This document shows positions 57,876 through 64,000 of a stretch of 64,000 bases of DNA, piece by piece; position 1 is the stretch's first letter, and each line of letters opens with the position of its first letter. The notes beneath the pieces are model-generated. The model was not told where the DNA came from. It was given only the letters and a program-made list of their open reading frames with translations, and did no database searches. Location: positions 2,756,001-2,820,000 of the forward strand of contig NC_011365.1 of the NCBI RefSeq assembly GCF_000021325.1, given 5' to 3'. The position numbers and the translations under genes were made by a program. Source of the DNA: Gluconacetobacter diazotrophicus PA1 5. GTDB lineage: Bacteria > Pseudomonadota > Alphaproteobacteria > Acetobacterales > Acetobacteraceae.

Positions 57876-59758
57876 CGACCAGCGGCACCGCGACCTGGAA
57901 CCCGGGCGCGTCCTCGATCATCAACGGCGCGCTGCGGCTGATCGGGGCCATTGCCAGCGGCGAGACGCCGCCCGCCAGCGAATATGCCGACGCGCTGATG
58001 GCGCTGAACGGGCTGATCAAGTCCTGGCAGGTGTCGGGCGTGCATGTGTGGGCGCAGGCCGAGGGCACGCTGGTCCTGCAGCCGGGGCAGGCGCAGTACG
58101 CGATCGGCGTGAACAGCGCGGATCATGCGACGGGGGCCGCCGGCATCACGGCATCGACCGTCCTGGCGGCGGCGGGGGCGGTGCAGGTCGCGCTGGCTTC
58201 CGGTGCCGGTATCGCGGTGGGGAGCCAGGTCGGCATCGTGCTGGATGCCGGGCCGGTGTTCTGGTCTTCGGTCGTCTCGGTGTCCGGTTCGACGGTTTAT
58301 CTGGCTTCGGCGCTGCCGTCGCAGGCGTCGGCCGGCGCGGCGGTGGTGGCCTGTGGTGCGCCGTTCGCGCGTCCGCTGAAGGTCAGCGGCGCGCGGGTGG
58401 TCGATCCGGCGACCGGTGTGGAGACGCCGCTGATCCCGATGTCGCGGCTGGATTACGCCAATCTGTCGGGCAAGACCGCGCCGGCGGGCGTGCCGGCGCA
58501 GTATTTCTACGATCCGCAGCTCGGGTCGGGGGTTTTCAGCGTGTTTCCGGCTCCGGCGGCCGGCCTGACGGTGGTGCGGTTCACCTGCCAGCGGCCCTTG
58601 CAGGATTTCAGCAGCCAGGCCGATACGGCGGATGTGCCGCAGGAATGGTCGTCGGCCCTGCGCTTCGCCCTGGCGGTGGAACTGGGGCCGGAATATGACT
58701 GCCCGCAGGCGCGCATGACGATGCTGAAGGGCATGGCGGACGAGAAGTTCGCTGTTGTTTCCAAGTGGGATATCGAGCCCGAGGGGACCGCCACCTCTCC
58801 CTTCGGCCAGCCGGTCTATCAGATGATCGCGGGGGCGCTGCGGCTGTGCGGGGCCGTCGGCCCGCAGGATGTGCCGCGGCTGGGGCTGGTGGACAACGCG
58901 TTCACGGCGCTGAACGCCATGGTACAGTCCTGGCAGGCCTCGGGCATCCATGTCTGGGCCGAGGAGGATTGCACGCTGTTCCTGCAGCCGGGGCAGGTGC
59001 GCTACCTGCTGGGCGCCGGGTCGCCCGACGCCGCCACCCTGAGCAGCCAGTGGGTCGAGGGCGCGCTGGCGGTGAGCGGGGCGGCGGGGGCGGTGCAGGT
59101 GTCGGCCGCCCTGGCCGGGGTGGCGGCGGGCGACAGGGTCGGGGTGTGGCTGGATGCCGGGTGCACCTTCTGGACGACCGCTGCCTCGGTCGGCGGCGGG
59201 ACGGTGACGCTGGCCGCGGCGCTGCCGTCGCAGGCGTCGGCCGGGGCGCGGGTGGTGTCCTATGCCACGCCGCTGATCCGCCCGCTGCGGGTGCCGGCGG
59301 CGCGGCGCTGCCGTCTGGCGCCGCCGGGCGGGCAGGCGATCGAGATCCCGGTCGTGCCGATGTCGCGGCTGGATTATGCCGCCGTGCCGAACAAGGCCAC
59401 GCCGGGGACGGTGACGCAGTTCTTCTACGATCCGCAGCTTGGGGCGGGGGTCCTGCATGTCTGGCCGGCGCCGTGCGACGATGGGAGCGCGCTGAAATTC
59501 ACCGCGCAGCGGCCGCTGACGACATTCGCGACCCTGGCCTCGGTTCCGGATTTTCCGGATGAGTGGCTGGCGGCGCTGCGCTGGAACCTGGCGGTGGAAC
59601 TCTGGCCCGAATATAACGGCGCCCGTGGCAATCCGGCGCAGTACGCCCTGCTGAAGGAAGAGGCGCGCGGCAAGCTGATGGTGGCCCAGGGCTGGGATCG
59701 CGAGCCGCAATCGGTGCTGTTCGGCGCGGGCGTCGGCCCGGCCGGGCGGTCGGGGTAG
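57872..59758 (+). CDS. Head-tail connector protein, two tandem copies fused
   Basis: 628 residues made of two homologous halves: about 1-305 (INGALRLIGAIASGE, LIKSWQVSGVHVWAQAEGTL, SRLDYANLSGKTAPAGVP, YFYDPQLGSGVFSVFPAP) and 310-628 (IAGALRLCGAV, MVQSWQASGIHVWAEEDCTL, SRLDYAAVPNKATPGTV, FFYDPQLGAGVLHVWPAP). Each half begins like a P22 gp4/packaged-DNA stabilisation-type connector and carries an inserted GAVQV-A-S beta segment. So one polypeptide supplies two subunits. ATG overlaps the preceding stop. Confidence 0.8.
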   Translation: MTTSGTATWNPGASSIINGALRLIGAIASGETPPASEYADALMALNGLIKSWQVSGVHVWAQAEGTLVLQPGQAQYAIGVNSADHATGAAGITASTVLAAAGAVQVALASGAGIAVGSQVGIVLDAGPVFWSSVVSVSGSTVYLASALPSQASAGAAVVACGAPFARPLKVSGARVVDPATGVETPLIPMSRLDYANLSGKTAPAGVPAQYFYDPQLGSGVFSVFPAPAAGLTVVRFTCQRPLQDFSSQADTADVPQEWSSALRFALAVELGPEYDCPQARMTMLKGMADEKFAVVSKWDIEPEGTATSPFGQPVYQMIAGALRLCGAVGPQDVPRLGLVDNAFTALNAMVQSWQASGIHVWAEEDCTLFLQPGQVRYLLGAGSPDAATLSSQWVEGALAVSGAAGAVQVSAALAGVAAGDRVGVWLDAGCTFWTTAASVGGGTVTLAAALPSQASAGARVVSYATPLIRPLRVPAARRCRLAPPGGQAIEIPVVPMSRLDYAAVPNKATPGTVTQFFYDPQLGAGVLHVWPAPCDDGSALKFTAQRPLTTFATLASVPDFPDEWLAALRWNLAVELWPEYNGARGNPAQYALLKEEARGKLMVAQGWDREPQSVLFGAGVGPAGRSG

Positions 59759-59764
59759 GGCGCC

Positions 59765-62700
59765 ATGGCGGTGCAGGCCATACCGTTCGCGGTGCAGTCC
59801 TACCGGGCGCGATCCGTCGCGCTGGACGCGCAGCGCTGCGTCAATTTCTATGCCGAATCCGAACCGAAGGACGCGAAATCGCCTGTCGGGGTCTGGGGAT
59901 GTCCGGGGATGGTGCCCTTCGCGCAGTGCGGGGCGGGGCCGGTCCAGGGCATGTGCATGATGGGCGGCGTGCTGTATGTCGTCTCGGGCCAGGCGCTGTA
60001 CCAGGTCGATGCGGACGGGTCGTCGGTCGAGCTGGGGGCGACCTGGGTGACGGGCCCGGTTTCGATGGATACCAACGGCACCGAGCTGGTCTGGGTCGAT
60101 GGGGAATCCGGCTGGCATTATTCCGTGGCCGGCGGGGTGCAGCGGATCACGGACGAAAACTTCTACCCGGCCGACAATGTCGTGTATTTCGATACCTATT
60201 TCGTGTTCAACCGGTCGGGGACGCAGCAGTTCTTCCTGTCGCCGGAGGGGGGGCTGCTGCCGTTCGACGGCACGCAGTTCGCGTCCAAGGAGGCGACGGC
60301 GGACCCGCTGCTGGCCGTCGTGAACACGCACGAGCAACTGCTGCTGTTCGGCGCGTCGCGGACCGAGGTGTGGTACGACGCGGGCAATGCGCCGCCGGCC
60401 TTTCCGTTCCAGCGGTTCGACGGGGCCTTCATCCAGCGCGGGATTGCCGGACCGCATGCCCATTGCCTGGAGGACAACACGACGTTCTTCCTGGGCGATG
60501 ACGGGATGTTCTACCGGCTGAGCGGGTTCCAGCCGCAGCGCGTGTCCACCCATGCGACCGAGGGGGCATGGCAGGCTTATCCGACGATGCGCGATGCGCG
60601 TTGCTTCAGCTACACGCTGGAGGGGCATAAATTCGTCAACCTGCTGTTTCCCTCGGCCCCGGCAAGCTGGGTCTTCGACGTGGCGACCGGCCTGTGGCAC
60701 GAGCGGGAATCCTGGGCCGGCGCCAGCGCGGACAGTTCCATCGGGCGCTGGCGCGGCAACGCTGCGATCATGGCCTATGGGCGGGTGCTGGTCGGCGACT
60801 GCCTGGGCGGGACGGTCGGGCAGGTCAGTTTCCAGGTCTATACCGAACTGGGGGCGACGATGCGCGGCATGATCGTCTCGCCGCCCATTCACGACGCGCG
60901 CCGCCGGGTGTTCATGCAGCGGTTCGAGTTGGACGTGGAAACCGGGGTCGGGCTGCCGGGGGCGGCCACGACGCGGAGCGTGGCCTATGCGCCCATGGGG
61001 GTGGTGCTGTCGTCGCCCGCGCGGTTGGCGCACGCGGGCGCGCCGTCCGGTTCGCCGGCATCCATCGCCAACCTGCTGGCCAGCATGTGGGTCTGCCTGC
61101 CGGATGATGGCGGCGTGCCCGGCGGGCTGCTGGTCGGCAATGCCCCCACGCTGGATGGCGGGCCGGGCTTTGCCGTGCTGCTGGCCGACGACCCGGCCGG
61201 CGGCGGGGCGCAGGTCGTGATCCGGGCGTGGGATGCGGGCGGCAACCCGATCGTGGCGGCCAGCTATGGCTATGCCGGGTGGTCGAAGTGGGTGAACGTG
61301 CAGGTTTCGCTGTCTCCGGCATTACAGCAGGTGCAGGTCTATGCGAACGATGTGGCGCTGGTGCCGGCCGGCGTGACCTGGTCGTCGGCGCTGCCGGTGG
61401 CCAATCCTGCGGCGCAGCCCTGGATCGTGGCGCCGTCGGATGGGACCGGCAACCCGCCCGGGGTGCTGGCCGACCCGGACTTCGGCGGCCATACGGCGGG
61501 GGAGGGAACGCATTGGGTGAACACGTCGCCCATGCCCGACCAGTTCGGCAACATGATCTCGCGGGACCCGGTGGGGAACGTGAATGCTGTTTCGCAGGCG
61601 GGCGCGATCGCGTGGTCGCTGCCTTACGCGACGATCCAGGCCGATGTGGTGTCGCAGATCGGCGCCGTCACGAACTGGTTTTCATCGGGCGCGACGCCCA
61701 GCGTGCTGATGCAGGGCCAGTATCTGGCCATCGCGACCGGGTTCGGTTCGTGGTATGTCGGGCTGTCGGTCTACCGGTTGAATGACGGGGCCGCGCCGGC
61801 TTTCCTGGGCTTTGTCCGCTACTGGACGAGCGCCCTGGGCGTGGATGACGGAGACGGGCGGTGCTTCCTGGCCGGCGCCCAGACGATCGACGATCCGATC
61901 CTGATGGTGCAGGACGGATGGCCGGGTACCGTGAAGAATGTGTGCGTCTTTCCGTCGATTTCGCAGATCGTCTCGGGCGCCGCGAGGACTGGCGGACTCG
62001 GCGGGCTGTATCCGTCGCTGGGCAATACGGCGACGTGGGCGGCGTGCCAGGTGCCGCAGATCAATTACGCGTATCCGGCGGCACTGGGGACGAATCTGCT
62101 GACCCAGTGGGCGTATAATGGGAACGTGGGGTTCTTCCTGCCGGACGGCGAGGGAGGCACCAATCATTATCTGTATTTCAGCCGGGGCGACATGGCGGCG
62201 AATGCCGTTGCCGGTGGGAACGCCAACAGCGAAATCGCGAACGTCATCGGGCCGGCCTGTCCGGACGGCGCGATGGTCAGGATCGCCATGGGCGCGGTCA
62301 GCTATGACGCCCTGATCGAGGCGAACTTCGCGAAAAACGGCGCCACGTCCTTCACTGCGACCTTGCCGATGTACAGCATCGACAATGCGAACTGGGTGAA
62401 CGGGGCCGGGGCGGCGCAGATTCCGTTTTCCGACGAATATGCCTACATCACCACCGGACAGCCGGGCGGAACGGATGTCTATGGCGGCCAGCCTGGCCTG
62501 ATGCCGATTCCCGGAACGTCGCACTGGCTGGTCACGTTCCTCAAGGTCGGGCGGTCCGACAGCCAGGCCAACCTGTCCGGGGCCAGCGTGTGGGATACGG
62601 TGCGCACGTTCGTCTATGCCGGCGGAAACGCCGTGCAGCTCGGGGGCGCCGTCTCGGGCGAGGCGTATGCCGGGGCGGCGGACTGGTCCGGATACACGCT

Positions 62701-63397
62701 GCCGGGATCGACGGGCGTGTGGGGCGACTGGAACGCCGTCGCCTATGTGCGGGACGATACGGTTCTGGTCTTCGGCAATATGTACGGCACGGCGGCCGGG
62801 GCCTATCCGGCCCCCGAAGGCGCGCAATATTGCACCCGGTTCGGCACGCTGGCCCTGGCGGTGGCGCAGCTTGCCGACCTGTTCATCGCGACCCCGCCGG
62901 CGCCCGTGGATCTGTCGGTGGTCGCGAACCGGCGCCTGTTCCGCAGCGCGGCCGGGGGGGCGCGGTATCCGGGGGCGGACGGATCGGTGCCGCTGGGTGT
63001 CGCGCCGCCGGTGTTCCTGACCGTAGCGCCGGGGACGCAGGTGGACACCTTCGCGAATAACGGCGGCAGCGGTGGTCCGTTTGCCCTTTCGGGCACCCTT
63101 GATGCAGCAGAATCCAACCCGCCCGGCAGCACCTATCAGGAGGTCATGGACCAGGCCGCCAACACGCCCGTGGGGGCCGACCCGCAGATCATGCTGGACT
63201 GGTCCGACGACGGGGCGCGGACATGGAGCGCGCTGCGGCTGTGCCGGTCCATGGGCCGCCAGGGCGAATACCTGACGCGCCTGCGCTGGATGAAGCTGGG
63301 GCAGGCGCGGCAGCGGGCGCTGCGCCTGCAGGTGACGGACCCGGTGCGGCGCAACCTGATCGGGTTCTATCTGGATATCGAAGCGGGGATGGACTGA
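59765..63397 (+). CDS. P22 gp10-like DNA-stabilisation protein with a ~740-residue insertion
   Basis: 1210 residues. Residues 1 to about 396 (PFAVQSYRARSVALDAQRCV, NFYAESEP, MQRFELDVETGVGL) and about 1135-1210 (ADPQIMLDWSDDGARTWS, LTRLRWMKLGQARQRALR) match gp10/needle-hub proteins, where these two motifs are normally next to each other. About 738 residues are inserted between them, starting with a LamG/concanavalin-like sheet (GFAVLLADDPAGGGAQVVIR ... WVNVQVSLSPALQQVQVY). The insert may be a host-adhesion or glycan-binding module (inference). Confidence 0.8.
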   Translation: MAVQAIPFAVQSYRARSVALDAQRCVNFYAESEPKDAKSPVGVWGCPGMVPFAQCGAGPVQGMCMMGGVLYVVSGQALYQVDADGSSVELGATWVTGPVSMDTNGTELVWVDGESGWHYSVAGGVQRITDENFYPADNVVYFDTYFVFNRSGTQQFFLSPEGGLLPFDGTQFASKEATADPLLAVVNTHEQLLLFGASRTEVWYDAGNAPPAFPFQRFDGAFIQRGIAGPHAHCLEDNTTFFLGDDGMFYRLSGFQPQRVSTHATEGAWQAYPTMRDARCFSYTLEGHKFVNLLFPSAPASWVFDVATGLWHERESWAGASADSSIGRWRGNAAIMAYGRVLVGDCLGGTVGQVSFQVYTELGATMRGMIVSPPIHDARRRVFMQRFELDVETGVGLPGAATTRSVAYAPMGVVLSSPARLAHAGAPSGSPASIANLLASMWVCLPDDGGVPGGLLVGNAPTLDGGPGFAVLLADDPAGGGAQVVIRAWDAGGNPIVAASYGYAGWSKWVNVQVSLSPALQQVQVYANDVALVPAGVTWSSALPVANPAAQPWIVAPSDGTGNPPGVLADPDFGGHTAGEGTHWVNTSPMPDQFGNMISRDPVGNVNAVSQAGAIAWSLPYATIQADVVSQIGAVTNWFSSGATPSVLMQGQYLAIATGFGSWYVGLSVYRLNDGAAPAFLGFVRYWTSALGVDDGDGRCFLAGAQTIDDPILMVQDGWPGTVKNVCVFPSISQIVSGAARTGGLGGLYPSLGNTATWAACQVPQINYAYPAALGTNLLTQWAYNGNVGFFLPDGEGGTNHYLYFSRGDMAANAVAGGNANSEIANVIGPACPDGAMVRIAMGAVSYDALIEANFAKNGATSFTATLPMYSIDNANWVNGAGAAQIPFSDEYAYITTGQPGGTDVYGGQPGLMPIPGTSHWLVTFLKVGRSDSQANLSGASVWDTVRTFVYAGGNAVQLGGAVSGEAYAGAADWSGYTLPGSTGVWGDWNAVAYVRDDTVLVFGNMYGTAAGAYPAPEGAQYCTRFGTLALAVAQLADLFIATPPAPVDLSVVANRRLFRSAAGGARYPGADGSVPLGVAPPVFLTVAPGTQVDTFANNGGSGGPFALSGTLDAAESNPPGSTYQEVMDQAANTPVGADPQIMLDWSDDGARTWSALRLCRSMGRQGEYLTRLRWMKLGQARQRALRLQVTDPVRRNLIGFYLDIEAGMD

Positions 63398-64000
63398 TGC
63401 CGGAGCCATCGCGCCAGACCCTTCCGGTCGGGGATCGTCCGTTCGTCGACGGCACCGGGGCGCTGACCCTGTCGGCCTATCAGTTCCTGGCGCGGCTGCA
63501 GGCTGGTGCCTCCGCGACGATCCGCAACGTCCAGGTGATCGCGGCGGCGCTGGGCGTGCCGGTGGCGTCCATCCCGGCCGACGGATCGGCGCCCGTCACG
63601 CTGCCGGCGTCCTATCCGCCGGTGCCGGACGTTTCCGCCGGCCTGCGCGATTCCGTGGCCGATGCGCGGCTGCTGGCGATGCTGTCCGGCGCGTCCCGCC
63701 CCGACGTGTCCCGCCCCGTGGCGGCCCGGGATGCGGGCCCGCCGCCTGCCGCGCCGCCGCCGGGTGTCGTGGTGCTGCATAACGGTGCGCGGGTGCTGGA
63801 CGGGTTCGGCGTGCCGGCCGGCCGGGTCGCGGGGTGGATCGGGGACCTGTACCTGCAGCGGGACGGCGGTGCCGCCGGCGCGCTGTGGTCGAAGCGGCAG
63901 GGGGCCGGCACCGAAACGGGCTGGGCGCCCGCCGGCGGCGCGGCGGGCGTGCTGCCGCTGGTCAATGGCGACACGGGTCCGGTCGGCATCCTGTCCGACC
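63397..64000 (+). CDS. Phage tail/connector protein, N-terminal part (cut by window edge)
   Basis: 201 residues are visible, open to the window edge. The ATG overlaps the preceding stop (TGATG). Starts PSRQTLPVGDRPFVDGTGAL; the segment GVVVLHNGARVLDGFGVPAG and GWIGDLYLQRDGGAAGALW suggests a beta-helix or fibre start. Too little to classify; perhaps a tail fibre or tail hub. Confidence 0.6.
   Translation, partial: MPEPSRQTLPVGDRPFVDGTGALTLSAYQFLARLQAGASATIRNVQVIAAALGVPVASIPADGSAPVTLPASYPPVPDVSAGLRDSVADARLLAMLSGASRPDVSRPVAARDAGPPPAAPPPGVVVLHNGARVLDGFGVPAGRVAGWIGDLYLQRDGGAAGALWSKRQGAGTETGWAPAGGAAGVLPLVNGDTGPVGILSD

Larger units (their letters stand above)
39354..64000 (+). mobile_element. Prophage, podovirus (P22-like) type, continues past the window
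   Basis: Repressor, small regulators, primase-helicase, terminases, portal, GroES, scaffold, capsid and connector genes in phage order. Mostly plus strand with repeated ATGA overlaps, higher local GC, and no integrase, lysis or attachment site in view. The left edge is put at the repressor, just after the chromosomal lipoprotein; the right edge is outside. Confidence 0.88.

Noticed and set aside
57434-61033. 1199-codon reverse frame across the connector genes
   Set aside because: Low-complexity Arg/His-rich shadow of the duplicated and gp10-like genes.
1-64000. CRISPR array, rRNA or tRNA genes
   Set aside because: No repeat-spacer pattern, no tRNA cloverleaf or rRNA sequence was recognised while reading both strands by eye.

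Overview
The window reads as chromosome from a high-GC alphaproteobacterium, most likely an acetic acid bacterium (Acetobacteraceae, Gluconacetobacter/Komagataeibacter-like). This is inferred from codon use, the OprB/EfeB gene set, the YfdX and DUF2252 genes and a 122-bp hairpin-ended intergenic repeat of a kind I associate with that family. No rRNA, tRNA or CRISPR array was seen.

Regions. 1-9.5 kb: amino-acid genes (hom, partial, and an aminotransferase), an OmpA-like lipoprotein, a ClpP-like protease, a coupled pair of ferritin-like di-iron proteins, and an MFS transporter bracketed by two inverted 122-bp repeats, then a DUF885 peptidase-like protein. 9.5-11.7 kb: an insertion scar holding an intact IS3-family element, a degraded OrfA and the truncated tail of a TcmP-like gene. 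11.8-18.6 kb: a YfdX protein, then a minus-strand locus of TonB-dependent receptor, cytosine-deaminase-like amidohydrolase, LysR regulator and NCS1 nucleobase permease, which look like outer-membrane uptake, inner-membrane uptake, deamination and control of one heterocyclic substrate. 18.9-27.2 kb: DUF2252, SulP transporter, CBS-BON protein, two GNATs, a PAS-GGDEF diguanylate cyclase and a tiny membrane protein. 27.3-31.5 kb: a Fur-boxed iron locus of OprB-like porin, beta-propeller protein, EfeB peroxidase and small lipoprotein. 31.5-34.2 kb: a cupin divergent from arsR-arsC-arsB, with a 14-bp inverted-repeat operator at the arsR start. 34.2-39.3 kb: cytochrome b561, HAD phosphatase, DUF1501 and frameshifted DUF1800, arfB and small lipoproteins.

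39.35 kb to the right edge is a prophage of podovirus (P22-like) type that continues out of the window. It has a CI-like S24 repressor with an array of CCTATT/AATAGG half-sites, small regulators, a primase-helicase, terminases, portal, phage GroES, scaffold, capsid and tail-connector genes. Two cargo genes sit between the replication and packaging modules: a full-length MHYT-PAS-GGDEF-EAL c-di-GMP enzyme, and an orphan reverse-strand gene of unknown function with an AT-rich upstream region. Two structural proteins are architecturally odd: a connector made of two fused copies, and a gp10-like needle/stabilisation protein split by an insertion of about 740 residues. No integrase or attachment site is visible.
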